In this document: in pieces, positions 1-10,391 of the stretch
How the letters are laid out: the number at the start of each line of letters is the position of its first letter
Position numbering within the stretch: the stretch's first letter is position 1
Source of the DNA: Thoreauomyces humboldtii
Taxonomy: Eukaryota > Chytridiomycota > Chytridiomycetes > Spizellomycetales > Powellomycetaceae
Length of the DNA: 16,384 nt
Assembly: GCA_027596035.1 (NCBI GenBank)
Contig: JADGJA010000513.1
Coordinates: 1 to 16,384, forward strand
Direction: 5' to 3'
Notes under the pieces: model-generated
Database searches by the model: none
What the model was told of the DNA's origin: nothing
What the model saw: the letters and a program-made list of their open reading frames with translations, nothing else
Made by a program: the position numbers and the translations under genes

Positions 1-256
1 GGGAAGGTGCGTCGTGCAATGGAGCCCAACGTGCCCTTGTCCAGCAGAACAACCGGCGCTCCAGCCTCTTCCTGACACGACGGACGGGGCCCACGCAAGG
101 GATCGGGGATGGCACCTCCACTATCGGTTCCCAATAGACAATCAACCTGGCGCTCATTACTCGCACAACTGACGCTCAGGGCCGCTGGACAGCCCACCAA
201 AAAATGAGTTTCGTACTGGAAAGGATTCAAAAAGCAAGCGCACACCGTGTTGTCTG
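1..256. other. Left-edge segment, no assignable gene
   Basis: Two plus-strand frames are open from the window edge: one to a stop near position 170 and one to a stop near 158. Either could be the 3' end of a gene starting outside the window, but neither shows a recognisable motif. An A-run at 229-233 lies just downstream of the minus-strand tRNA and would read as a T-run on that strand, a likely RNA polymerase III terminator. Confidence 0.3.
229..233 (-). terminator. Likely Pol III terminator of tRNA-Tyr
   Basis: A run of five A on the plus strand, i.e. TTTTT on the tRNA strand, begins 24 nt after the tRNA 3' end. A second run of six lies at 199-204. Runs of four or more T are the usual Pol III stop signal. 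Confidence 0.6.
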
Positions 257-341
257 TCCTCCCGCCCAGGATCGAACTGGGGACCCCCAGATGACAAGGT
301 TTGATTACAGTCTGATGCTCTTCCAGCTGAGCTACAGGAGG
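257..341 (-). tRNA. tRNA-Tyr(GTA): tRNA-Tyr (anticodon GTA) with a 12-nt intron
   Basis: Read on the minus strand, the sequence folds as a full cloverleaf. There is a 7-bp acceptor stem starting with C1-G72 (one G-T wobble) and an A73 discriminator, both typical of eukaryotic tRNA-Tyr. The D stem is GCTC/GAGC, the anticodon stem is TCAGA/TCTGG, the variable loop has 5 nt, and the T stem is CCCAG/CTGGG around TTCGATC. The anticodon GTA lies at 308-306. The anticodon stem only closes if 12 nt (304-293) are removed immediately 3' of position 37, the standard place for nuclear tRNA introns. The mature length is then 73 nt before CCA addition. No CCA is encoded, as expected in eukaryotes. Confidence 0.95.
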
Positions 342-1688
342 AGTTGTTGGCTTCAGACTAAATGTGCAATATGTAATGTGCGAAAAGATTCTGGATTGGT
401 TTAGACAGCAACTTTGCGAAATTTTCCTGATTTTTTCCTTGGTTGTTTCTTTAGACTTTTTTCTCGTTTTCTCTTTTTCCTGCATCTCTCATTTTTTTTT
501 TTTTTTGGGCGTTCCTTCGTGTTGGTGATGAACGCAAGAGGGGCCCTCGGTTGGTGATGATACCGGGAGCAGGTGCGACGATACCCAGCGTTTCCACGAA
601 GAACCGGCGACAGGGAAAAATGGGAGGTTGGGGTTCGGCGTTCGGCATTCGGTCAAGGGGCATATCCCCTTTTCCTTCCCGTGGCTCTCCGTCCCCGGGT
701 GCCGGCGGCTGACATGTGTGGTTTTGAGGAGGAGCAGCAGCTAGCGGATGCAGCAGAGTACTGTACAGTGTGTAACATGTGTACTGCATGCCACGGTGGC
801 TGCCGATGTTTCCATTTTGTCTGACGCATCGGGGACACGAAATAGGCTCGCTAAAGAAAGGGTGTGCGTGGGGCAAGGACACACAACCCACTGCCCTCCT
901 CCGCCGTCGCTCTCTCCCTCTGTCGCTCTGTACTCTCTGCGGAGCGCAGCGTGTCTCCTCTGGCTGCTCTCCCTCTGCTCTCTGTCTTCTCTCCTTCTCT
1001 CGTCTTCTTGCGCCGTGGGTCTCGCTCGCCCCTTCGTTTTGTGATTTCAGCACGCGCGGGTCTCGTCTTCTCTTCCTCCCCCAGGGTCCATCCTGCGTCC
1101 AGTTGCCGTCAAGAGACTTCACCTTGAACATCATACCGGTAGCGCGTACAGCCTCCTCGGGCGCCCTGGAACACCAGAACACTTCACTATCCTCATCCAA
1201 CCGACCGGCCGACCGACCGAATCCACCCCCCTGTCTTTCCAGGGTGACCGACCTCCTATCGGTACTCGTGCCACGAGGGAGCGAAGCAAACCACACCCAC
1301 CCCAACGCACACAGACATCACGGAGCTAACCGGACTGCGAAGCACTTCAGGAGGAGCGTCCCTTTGCCTGTTTTTCACCGACAACGACGAGTTCGACCAG
1401 GGCCAGGGACGACGTGCTTTCCCTCGTGAACAAACATAGAGGTTGTCTCCAGCTGCCGTTTGTTCACCGTTCGCCGCAAAATCGCATGCCCCCGTCTCAA
1501 CGGGAACGTCGAATCACTTCCATACAATCCCCTTGTCGTCCACAGATGCCGAATAGCACACCCTCGTCCACCGCCGAACAAACCGTTACCTCGTGCATCA
1601 TCACAGTATCTCGCCAATAGTCGCGACTACATACCCTCTACCCGCCGCAACGTGTCTCGGCCTGCTCTTTACCTCATCCCCCGCCTGC
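342..1688. other. Long intergenic / upstream region of the mucin-like gene
   Basis: About 1.35 kb without a convincing gene. It holds a 15-base T run (492-506) and a strongly pyrimidine-rich plus-strand tract (about 895-1015) of the kind found in basidiomycete core promoters. A short imperfect CCGA repeat lies near 1200-1220. Open frames exist on both strands (for example minus 451-1305 and plus 779-1429), but they are low-complexity, lack family motifs and start at poor codons. Two possible splice acceptors (near 1545 and 1620) could belong to an unseen 5' exon of the next gene, but no strong matching donor was found. Confidence 0.5.
895..1015 (+). promoter_or_regulatory. Pyrimidine-rich tract, possible core promoter
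   Basis: This tract is dominated by CTCT and TCTC runs on the plus strand. Such tracts commonly precede transcription start sites in filamentous fungi and basidiomycetes. It lies about 700 nt ahead of the first plausible ATG of the mucin-like gene, so if it is that promoter, a long leader or an unseen 5' exon is implied. Confidence 0.35.
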
Positions 1689-4600
1689 ATGCCTCCAGTA
1701 ACAGTACCTCCCAACCCGGAGAGAGAGGCCTTACCGCCACTACAGCCTGTACCTCTACATACTCCATCAGATCCACCGCCATTGGCGCCTGACCCAAGCA
1801 TCACCTGGTGGAATGCGACGCTTGGATACGCTTCTCCTGCGACCGTGACCCACGTCGTGAGTCACGACCATAAGACGTCCGGCCGGCCCGTGACCGAGAA
1901 GAGTTCAGTTCGTACCATTCGTGAGTCGTATCGGGAGCTGATTGCGTACGCGGGCTCGAGGTGGTTTTCCTGACCACGTTCTGCCATCCTACAGCCGCAC
2001 CATCGCCTTCTAACGGTCATTACGAAGTTCCTGCATCTCCAATGCCATCACCATCTCCATCATCATCTCGACCACATAGCGCTTACCACACGACCCGACC
2101 TACATCGACCCCATCGCATCGGTCCGCCAAGCATGTATCTACACGAACTGAAGCACCTTTATACCCAAGTTATACACTCCCCCATGCACTGCATACCTCG
2201 CATCATGTAAGCGTTCCCGATGTCGCGACCGATTGCGATTCGCTCCACTGATGTGTTCATCTCACAGAACACGAAGACGCACGCGACATCAACTCACGTC
2301 TCCGTCCATACCCATACCCAATCCCGGGCACCACCACTACCGACACCAGTCCAACGGAAGCTGACCAGTCGATCCTCGAAAGCCGCGAGTCAAACCTCGC
2401 CAGCACCTTTGTCATCGACGCACCGCATCGCTCCCGGACCTTCTCAAAGACCAACCTCCATCATCACCCTACATCCACATCCCTCTTCGACGAACACCCA
2501 CAGATCCTTCCCGACGGGAATAAGGAGCTTGAGAGTCCACGACCCACACCTCCCACATTCACCCTCGGCATCCATCTCACATCCATCGCAAGCGAAAAAG
2601 ACGATGGACCCTCATCCCTCCTTCCCCTCGACCGTCAATCCTCACGCGAAGATGGTCCCGACGTCAGCACCCACCACCACGAGGAAGCCGACGACGACGA
2701 CGACGGGAAAACCCAGATCTTTGAGACATCAGAACCTGATCAGGATCACCAACGCAGCGGGAAAAGTCGTGACGAAGCCCGTGGAGGATCATCAGGTCCA
2801 TGCGACACCCACCCCCGCCGTCGTCGTGGATGTCCCCGGTGCAAAGGCTACGAGCGAGCCCCGGCCCGCCGCTGGAAACGGGGTCGGAGACATCAACCCG
2901 TTCACTATCACCCCTGGCGGGGCGTTTGGCATCCCGCCGGCGTTGGAGGGGAGCGATGGTGCTGCTGGATCTGGAACGGGAAGTGGGAACACGGCGAGTT
3001 TCGGACCGTCTCGGTCGCCACCTGTGCCTCCTTCGCCTCCTTCGCCTCCCGTCCCTCCGGCTGGTGCAGGTGGGGCTGCGGCGGCTGATGGAGGGGGAGT
3101 GGCAGGAGCCAACGCGGGGACCACTGCACCCGTGGGGACGGTCAATGGGGAGACGAACCAGGACGAGAGTGTCAGTGCGGCGAACTCGCTAACTGTTTCG
3201 GCGGGTACTCCCAACGCTGCCACTGGATCGACCGTTGGAACAGTAGCAGCAGCAGCAGCAGGTGGTGCAGGAGCAGCACCAGCAGCGGCGGCTGTCCAGC
3301 CTCCTGCCGTCGCGGTTCCCGGGATCTCAGCAGGACAACCCGTAACAGCTCCCGTCTCGGACACCGTCGGAGTGTCGGCAGCTGGGTCTGCCAACACGCC
3401 ATCCACGGGAGTCGTCTCGTCGGCCGCTGGAGCAACGATGGGAGGTGCCGTAGCTGCCGGAATAGCGGGCATGTCAGGTGTTCCAACCTCCGACTCGCCT
3501 CTCGCAGGCGCCCTGTCCAGCGCGATCGGAGCAGCAGCCGAGGCCGTCGCTGCTGCGGCTGGTGTTTCGGTCGCTTCGGCTGCTAATGTAGCGGGAGCCA
3601 CCGTCGCAGGTGCCCCGACAACGGGAGCCGCGGCGACGCCTGGCACGGTGGGGACGGGAGGTGTCGTCGCCAACGCCAATTCCGGCACGGGGTCGGGAAC
3701 GGCAGCTGCGTCCGGAGGTACCACCACTACGGGGGTATCCGGACAGGTCTCGTATCCGAAAGGACCTACAGGCAAACCCAACGATTCCTCATCCTCGGGA
3801 ACAACCTCGGCCCCCCATGCGGCTGCACCAGGATCACCCGTCGTCACCGGTACCGGTGGCGGCGGAACCGCGGATCCTTCGGATCCCTCCCGATCCGCAT
3901 CGTCCACTGCCGGATCCCAGACGGGACACTGGGAGAACAAGTACAGCGGCGGTGTCGTGGCCGCGGCGGGATGCCTCATCGCCTTCGTCGTCGGTCTCGT
4001 CATCGTGTATCGAAGACGAAACGGCGGGAGCTTGGCCTTACCGTCGCGTCTCAGGAGGAAGAAGAGACCGTACGTGAGACAAAGCGACGATCACGACGAG
4101 GACGGGAGGGGAAGCGGACGGGAGATGGCCATCAAGACGAACAGTCTGGACACGGACGGGTACGTGTCGACCACGGTCCCGGTGATGGGTGGGAGTGGGG
4201 TCCTGTTGGACTCCTTCGCCCCAGGGTATCACCCGCCGCCCATCTCGGGCTTCTTCACGGCGAATCACATGTCGGCTACAACGAAGCCCTTGGTCCCGTT
4301 GCCGGTGCCAGCTCTCGTCGTCACCTTGTCGTCTCCACCACCACCTACATCGGAACTCGACATCACGGACTCGATGCCAACACCGCTGACTCCCTCGGCC
4401 TCGTCGGCCATCCTACGAAGCATCGAAGAAGACGAGGACGACGAGATACGGACCCTGTCGGTCCCAGCGACCGTCCCCTCGTCGTCCTCGTCCTCGTTGG
4501 TGGACGTCAAGGGACGAAAGATCCACGCACGGGCCGAGAAGGGACACCGATCCTCGGGCTCGAGCTCGTCCGGAAGCAGTCTCTACGAGGACCTCACCAC

Positions 4601-4994
4601 CGCCCTCCTCGCCCTCCGCTTCCTCCCCCACCAGCTTCGGCCGGGACGGCAGGCTGCCGGGTCGGCGACCAGGTTCAGCGACGCCACCACCGTCACCACC
4701 ACCACCAGCGGCGGCAGCAGCAGCAGCACCACCACCACCACCGTCAGCACGAACGGAGGAAAGAGGGGGAGGGATAGGGAGAGGGAGAGGGACAGGGGAA
4801 GGAGGGTCCTGAGCGTGAGCGGCAGCAGCGAGTCGAGCTTCTTCTCGTCGAGCGGCACCGAGGGAGCCAGGAGAAGCGTCGGGAGCGGGTGTACGGCCAG
4901 CACGGGGAGCGTCGGTGGGGACGGGTGGACCATGGAGGGAAGCGGGGGGAGCGATATCGACGTGGGAAGCGTCGTCGAGGTTAGGTTCGTTTGA
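1689..4994 (+). CDS. Mucin-like single-pass membrane protein, three exons
   Basis: Reconstructed exons are 1689-1920, 1995-2206 and 2268-4994, giving about 1056 residues. Intron 1 has donor GTGAGT, branch CTGAC and acceptor CTACAG; intron 2 has donor GTAAGC, branch CTGAT and acceptor CACAG. The first 150-270 residues are rich in Pro, Ser, Thr and His. A long Ala/Gly/Val/Thr/Ser segment with proline runs follows. A single membrane segment lies at about 710-729, followed directly by three Arg. The tail of about 325 residues is rich in Ser and acidic patches and basic near its start. One N-glycosylation sequon is at N42. The layout resembles fungal surface sensors or signalling mucins, but no named family domain is visible and function is inferred from shape only. 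The start is uncertain: from ATG 1689 there is no signal peptide, although the in-frame codons just upstream (about 1640-1688) encode a short hydrophobic stretch. An upstream exon may be missing. Confidence 0.7.
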
Positions 4995-5253
4995 AAACCC
5001 CCCTTCGATCGTTCCGAGTGTGGATGGATTTTTTTTGTGTTTACAGCTCGGTTCTTTTCGGATGGGGAAAGGACCATGAAATCATATAGCGTTGATCGCT
5101 TCTATTTTCACTCGTAACAGGGAAACCTCCCGAACATTCTCTTATCTCTACATGAAGGGGAAAGTGTGATGGGGATGGCTGACCAGCAGCTTTGCTTCTT
5201 CCTCATCTCCCATTTCGCCCAACTCTTTTTCTCCTTTTTTTTTTCTCCGTTTT
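4995..5253. other. Short convergent intergenic region
   Basis: The mucin-like gene (plus) and the Mpv17-like gene (minus) converge here with 259 nt between stop codons. The segment is AT-richer than the flanking exons and contains T-runs. It should hold both 3' ends. No other gene is seen. Confidence 0.6.
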
Positions 5254-5976
5254 TTACGCCCTGGCGTTCGCCAAGCTCAGATACGCGTTCCAACCCGTTG
5301 CCACCACGTTGACGACCAGACTCTGGTAGTTGACAGGCACGAACCCAAAGTTGACCATCTGGACGCCCGGCCACAGCATGAGGTTGGCGATGTAGGCGTC
5401 CCTGAAGGTGCTGGATATCTTCTTCCTCGCGTCTCGGACGGACCCGCCTTCCAGCAACGTCTGGACGGTGAAGAAGCAGAGCATGTTGACGGGCGCGAAG
5501 ACGACCTGGTCGACGATGACCCGCGCGACGGTCGTCGTGAGTGGGGTGGAGAGGTGGATGCGACGGTTGAGGAAGCGATACCAGTAGGCGATTCCTGGAC
5601 CCTGTGAGCAAGAAGAAAAGGGATCAGGAAAAAGTGGATGGTTGCGTCTCGTATGTCCACGTGTAAGAAAAAGCGACTCAACGAGGATGAAGGTTCCGTA
5701 GAAGGTCAACCTGGCCGTCCGTGGCCAGTCGTGGTCGACGAGCGGAGTCTTTGCCACGACGTGCTGAGCGATGCCGTCGCCCGTTGCGAACAGGATGCCT
5801 GAAGGAGAAAAGGCACAAGAACACGAAAGGGAGGAAAGTGGTGAGTGGATACGTGCTGGAGGTGAGAGGGGGGGTTTCGGAAAGGGGCTCTGCTTGTTCG
5901 TACCAGCCGAGACGGCCTGGGTTGCTATTGGACTGGTCGTCAAGGTCGAGTGGTACCACCGTGCGATGGCGGACAT
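5254..5976 (-). CDS. Mpv17/PMP22/Sym1-family membrane protein
   Basis: Minus-strand exons are 5976-5904, 5798-5683 and 5601-5254, giving 178 residues; human Mpv17 has 176. Intron 1 (105 nt) uses GTACGA...TTCAG and intron 2 (81 nt) uses GTTGAG...CACAG. Splicing joins the family motifs: an N-terminal WYHSTL segment, the AGILFATGDGIAQ motif of the first membrane span, the YGTFILGPGIAYWYRFL segment, DQVVFAPVN, and near the C-terminus WPGVQMVNFGFVP followed by WNAYLS. Family members are four-span proteins of the mitochondrial inner membrane or peroxisomal membrane, linked to metabolite or channel function and mitochondrial DNA upkeep. Fungi carry several paralogues, so Sym1 identity is not certain. 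The start at 5976 is chosen by alignment to the family and its AACATG context. The frame stays open for 127 more codons upstream to an ATG at 6357. Confidence 0.92.
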   Translation of the reverse strand: MSAIARWYHSTLTTSPIATQAVSAGTNKQSPFPKPPLSPPARIHSPLSSLSCSCAFSPSGILFATGDGIAQHVVAKTPLVDHDWPRTARLTFYGTFILVESLFLTRGHTRRNHPLFPDPFSSCSQGPGIAYWYRFLNRRIHLSTPLTTTVARVIVDQVVFAPVNMLCFFTVQTLLEGGSVRDARKKISSTFRDAYIANLMLWPGVQMVNFGFVPVNYQSLVVNVVATGWNAYLSLANARA

Positions 5977-7129
5977 GTTGTGATACTGGTACCCGGCTGA
6001 AGGTGAGGTGAGGGAGGTCTGATCGATTGACAGGTGTTGAGCCGCTACTGTATGTACCGTGAAGTGTCGGCGAGGGTGGGGGGAAGTGTCCCTAATGGGT
6101 TGTCGGAAAGTGTAACGGAAGGTGCGAACTTGAAGCGGTTCAGGGTGGCGGGGGTGAGAGGTGTCCGGAAGCGCGGACGTCCGTGACTCGGTATGAGTCA
6201 TTGCGTGCTGTTTGCGGACAGAAAGCGTGATGATAGGAGCTTGGAAAGGCTGCACGTGGATCTGGCGCAACGAGAAGATGGTCGTCGCTGCCTTCAAGCC
6301 TCTTCCCGTGTTCGCGAAGGTTGAGGGAGCCAGGATCCCGTTCACGACCGCCACCATCACAACTATCGTCGCTGTTGGTCCGGAGGAGAGTGCTGGGTTG
6401 CTGGCCCAGCCTCCTGAATGAGATTGGGGTTTACCGATGAAATGTATATGCTCGTACGTTCAGGCAGTCTGTTCCAGCCCATCTATGCGGCTGCGTTCGT
6501 GGGCTGAGCATATTAGGCTCGCCGCAGCTTCAAGTTCCTACGATGGTCACAGAAGCTGCACGCCATCCTGTATCCACAGGCATTGTTCGCCACGAGAAGT
6601 GAGATTATCGCAAAAAAGGTCGAAGTGGGAGTTCTCTCTCGCATACCTTTCGCTACTCCGCGACGAGCGGCTCACAGTGGGAGCTCCCTTACGCGATGAT
6701 GCTGATATACCCGATGACCTCGGCGGAAACCATAGTATTCTCGTGTCGTTGGTGAAGTGACAAGGTGAGTGGAAGAGTTCGAAATGGCTCGAAATGGCGA
6801 CTGTCCACGGCGGACCCACACCACCCGGTAAGCTCAGTTCCTGGGCGGGAATCGAGCCAACGTATCAGGAGAAGGTTTGCCCGCCTCGAGAGCACCTCTC
6901 CAGATGCCTGGACCGATCTGGACTCTCTCTGGAAGCGATGAGGGATAATGGGGGGCGTCTCTCCTCGCCGAGCCGCTCTCTGGGAACCTCTGGCTGTGGA
7001 AAGCACGCTGCACCCACAGCCTGAGAAATGGAGGTAAAGGCTCCATCTCATCTAATGACCGGACATGTGTCAGCAGTACATAGAGAAATCTACAAGTACT
7101 GCTGTCGCCTCGGTGTCCCCTCCTTTGCG
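5977..7129. other. Region between the Mpv17-like and RSF1-like genes
   Basis: Both flanking genes are on the minus strand, so this is the 5' region of the Mpv17-like gene and the 3' region of the RSF1-like gene. Positions 5977-6357 form an uninterrupted in-frame extension of the Mpv17-like frame. A pyrimidine-rich CTTCAG acceptor-like site lies about 20 nt ahead of the ATG at 5976 and could mark a 5'-leader intron. The rest (about 6430-7129) shows no family motif on either strand. A B-box-like sequence near 6850 does not fold into a tRNA. Confidence 0.45.
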
Positions 7130-9792
7130 TTATCGTCCATCGCCATAATGAACGAAAACGCTGCCGCTCCTCGCCGCCAGGAGACCGAGAGGACCCCGCC
7201 CCCATCGTGTTCCGCTTCCAAAACGGGAAGGCGGAGCTGGACACGTTCTTCTTTGCGTCAAGAGGGTACGTTCGTGTGTGCTTGCAGGGCCCGTGAGACG
7301 ATATTCCAAAGCCGGTCTGACATCTGGGGTTCCTTTTTTCCAGGATGGCCAATCCTCCTCGTCGAGCGCCTCCCCGTCGCCCGCCTGCCGCCTCCTCCTC
7401 TGCAGCTGCAGCAGCAGCTGTTGTTGTTGGTGTTGCTGTTGTTGTTGTCCAGCGTCGGTCTTGTCGCCGAGTGTCGACGCTCCCGCCAATGGGGTCGCAG
7501 TGGTTGGCGGTGAGCTCCTCGTCCCCGACAGCAACTCCCTGGCTTCCGCCATGCTCGTGATGATGGACGAAGACGGTTGTTGGAACCCGGTCGGTTCCTG
7601 TCCTCGTTGTTGCTCCGCCTGTTGTTGTTGGGAGGAAGCCAGGAGGGTGGTGTGTTTCTGACACTGTAGACAGACGTAATCCTCCTTCTCCCACCGGGCC
7701 AGGTCCTGCGGAGGGTGACTGTGACCGTCACCGCCGCCGACACCGGTGGTGTCGGCACGAGCGAGACATGCGATGTGTTGCCACACGTTGCATCGTTCGC
7801 ATGCGATCATGGGAGATCCGTCTGCATGAGAGCAAAAACAGTTTAGAGTTTCCCTGATCTTTCCACCACCGCGGTGCCACTCCCTGGGGTGAAACGGCGC
7901 TCACCGTCGAGGTTGTCGCCATGTACGCCACACACGCAATCAAAGTACCACCGTTCCTGGTTCTCCTCTTCGACCTGTTGCTGCTTCCTCTTTCGTTTCG
8001 AGGACCTCGACGCCCCCGTTGCTGCCGTCGCTGAAGGACGATCCGGACTGGTCTGTTTGAGATGTTTGGACTGGGCGGCCGCGACCTCGTCCAAGGTCGG
8101 CATGACGGACCTCCCGGGGATGTGGTGGGAAGCGTTGGAAGCGGAGGGTGAGGACGAGAACCCGGATGGCGTGGATCGATGGAGTCTCGCTTCCCGTTCC
8201 GCTATCCTTTGTTCCCTCGCTTCCAACCTCCGTGTCCGTTCCTTTCGAACCCAACACATGGTATCAGCCACCCAGAACCCGACATTCGAAATGCACTCCC
8301 GACAGCTCACCTGTTCATCCTTCCTGGCCTTCGCCTCGGCCTGTCTCGCTAACCTCTCGCTCTGCTTCGCCTCCCTGACGACCCTCTCCACCCTCAGCTT
8401 CTCCTCCTCCTCGAACTCCCTCATCTGGAGCCTGGACGACCTCTTCCGGTTGGACAGCGCCTCCTCGATCCGTCGTTGCTTCTCCTTGTCCTGGAGATCT
8501 CGGAGGAGTTTGGGAAGCGCGTCCTCCTCGAGCCACGCGTGGAACTGCTTCTCGACGAGGGATCGAGAGGATTTGAAGCGGGCTGGGAAGGCTTCCCAGT
8601 CTTCTATCGTAGCGCATTCCTGAGAGTACAGGCCTGATCAGCATCAAGGATGGATTTGGACGGGCGGAAGGCAACTGGTCGCGGGAAAAACAAAACTTGC
8701 CAGCGCCCAAGAAGGTTCCGGATGGGATTTGCTCTGACGGGCCTTTTTGGAAGAGCGTTTTGGTGGTACATCCGCCGCCTCCCGATACAGTCGATTGTCT
8801 GCGAAAAACAACAGGAAATCAGCGACGAATGCTTGATTTCGGAAAGTCGAAAGATAGAAGCCTCGATACCATCGAACAGCCAATACGTGTTGCCCCTAGA
8901 GTCTTGTCCGACGGGATCCACGCGCTGACAAGGTAGTTGTCAACAGAAGGTCAGCATCGACAAGTCCTTGCAAGAGTCGGATGCCATTTCAACGAGAAAC
9001 GTTTTTCGGAACAGCGCATATCTCGTACCCATTCGACCTCATCCCCGTCCTCCATAGGGGCACGTAACCGCTCGCTGTTGTCGAACTGCCACTCGCATAG
9101 ACAGTGGAGTATGAGGACCTTTACAACGAAGAAAGCACGATGGTTCAACATTTGTTGTTTTCGTTTCCCCTGTCCGGATGTATTCGACCGCCCCCCTCAC
9201 CTTCGACCGTAGAGGGACGTCATGATATACGCTGTCCTCTCCCCACACCTCGGCATCTCCCGACCGCTTCGCCCACTCTTTGCCCAGGGAAGCCTGCCAG
9301 TTGTCGCGTCTGGGGGCAGGGATGAGGCGGGGAATGAGCATTGCGTCGGACTCCCGTTTTTCTCTCCCCCCCTGGACCAAAGACTCACGTGATGAAACGC
9401 GAGTTTAGGGCCCCGATGAGACACTTTATCAGATGGATGTTAAGGTCGACGAGACGAGGGTCGGGTGGATCGCTGATGAGCTGGTTCTCGAGATCCTTGA
9501 AAAAAAAAACATCCCAAAGTTCAGTTTTCTTCGATCTTTCAGAGTACACACTGGGACGAGGGGGGGGGGGCGCCGAACCTGCGTCTCGAACTCGTCCAGC
9601 TTGAGGCCGGTGTGGAAGAGGTGGAGGAACTGACATACTGCTGCGAACTGCCAGTATCCGCGGAGTTCGGACAACAGGTCTGTGAGAAAAGCGGTTCGAG
9701 TTAGGGTGGCAACGTCAAAAGGAAAGAGCACAGCACAGACCGAGCGAGGAGATGAACGCATGGGAAGCATCGTTACCTCCGGCATCGGACAT
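7130..9792 (-). CDS. RSF1-like chromatin protein with WHIM motifs and PHD finger
   Basis: Ten minus-strand exons: 9792-9777, 9679-9579, 9495-9389, 9309-9201, 9118-9029, 8924-8870, 8798-8692, 8619-8311, 8241-7905 and 7821-7130; 640 residues. Residues 6-110 resemble the DDT/WHIM1-type N-terminal module of RSF1 and related ISWI partners. A WHIM motif spans 141-165 (W, then VDPVGQD, YWLFDDNRLYR). RKRSSR lies at 253-258 and is followed by a charged, probably coiled-coil segment (about 232-320). A KRKRK nuclear-localisation-like run lies at 380-384. A C4HC3 PHD finger uses C400, C402, C418, C421, H426, C429, C461 and C464, with a Gly/His-rich insertion before the last pair. A Gln-rich, Leu-containing region follows. 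The family joins ISWI-type nucleosome remodellers in the nucleus, and PHD fingers often read histone H3 tails. Most introns have clear CTRAY branches. The donor of intron 7 (GTTTTT at 8691) is weak, and the last ~90 residues are low-complexity, so the C-terminus is less certain. Confidence 0.88.
7385..7460 (-). repeat. CAG/CAA-rich imperfect triplet tract in the RSF1-like gene
   Basis: On the minus strand an imperfect CAA/CAG/CTG run encodes a Gln-rich stretch interrupted by His and Leu, after the PHD finger. On the plus strand it reads as GTT/GCT/CAG triplets. Such tracts expand and contract easily. They also keep several other frames open, which explains overlapping long reading frames here. 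Confidence 0.75.
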
Positions 9793-10391
9793 GATTGGAG
9801 ACGACAGACGAAGGTTGAGGGACCCGGGGAAGGGTGATCTTGCAAGATGGAGGGTGCTTGAGCGCGTCAGGTCCTGGAAGAGGGGGGTGGAGAGGCGACT
9901 GCGACCGACGATCCGAAAGCAGCGAGACGAAGGAGAGAACCGGATGGAATATGCGAGGGGAGACAGATGTAAAGTGATGAGAGGAGGCTCAGGAACCCCA
10001 CGGGCGAGATGTCACAGGCGAATGATGTAGCGCGGGGAGGAAATGCTGGGGGAATGTGTCCCAAGTGTCTGTGCACACAAGAAAAGGGACAGAGATGAGA
10101 CCGAGAAATCAACAAGAAGCCCCTTGCTAAGGCATCGACAACAGACGACAATGCCTCTTCCCCGTTCAGCATGGAAGGTCAACGGACCTTTGCTCATTCG
10201 TATCCGGAAGACAATAGGAGGAGGACCAAGGACCGGCAGTTGCGTCCTTTGCGTGACATTTATGGATGAATGTTTGGGCTGGACAGGCAGGCAGACGGTG
10301 CGCAGCAGCACATGCCAGCAAGATCAGATCAAAAGCTTACTGCGAAACCCACTTGACGAAGGCTGCAACTGCGAGTCAAAGAACCCGAAAA
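9793..10391. other. Upstream region of the RSF1-like gene
   Basis: This segment holds the minus-strand 5' region of the RSF1-like gene. No family motif, tRNA or repeat was seen. A plus-strand open frame (10043-10513) has no recognisable features and is probably chance. Confidence 0.4.

Noticed and set aside
451..1305. 284-codon minus-strand open frame
   Set aside because: It is Arg/Glu/Pro-rich from antisense CT tracts, has no family motif and does not begin with ATG. The plus strand is open over much of the same span.
779..1429. 216-codon plus-strand open frame
   Set aside because: Low-complexity Ser/Leu/Arg translation of pyrimidine-rich promoter-like DNA, with no motif.
2792..4003. 403-codon minus-strand open frame inside the mucin-like gene
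   Set aside because: Antisense shadow of repetitive Ala/Gly/Pro codons. The plus frame continues through a membrane span and has matching splice sites.
6835..6900. Possible second tRNA from a B-box-like sequence on the minus strand
   Set aside because: The T stem does not pair properly and no matching acceptor or D arm was found.
6834..7694. 286-codon minus-strand open frame overlapping the RSF1-like last exon
   Set aside because: A shifted frame kept open by CAG-type triplets. The PHD zinc ligands are in the other frame.
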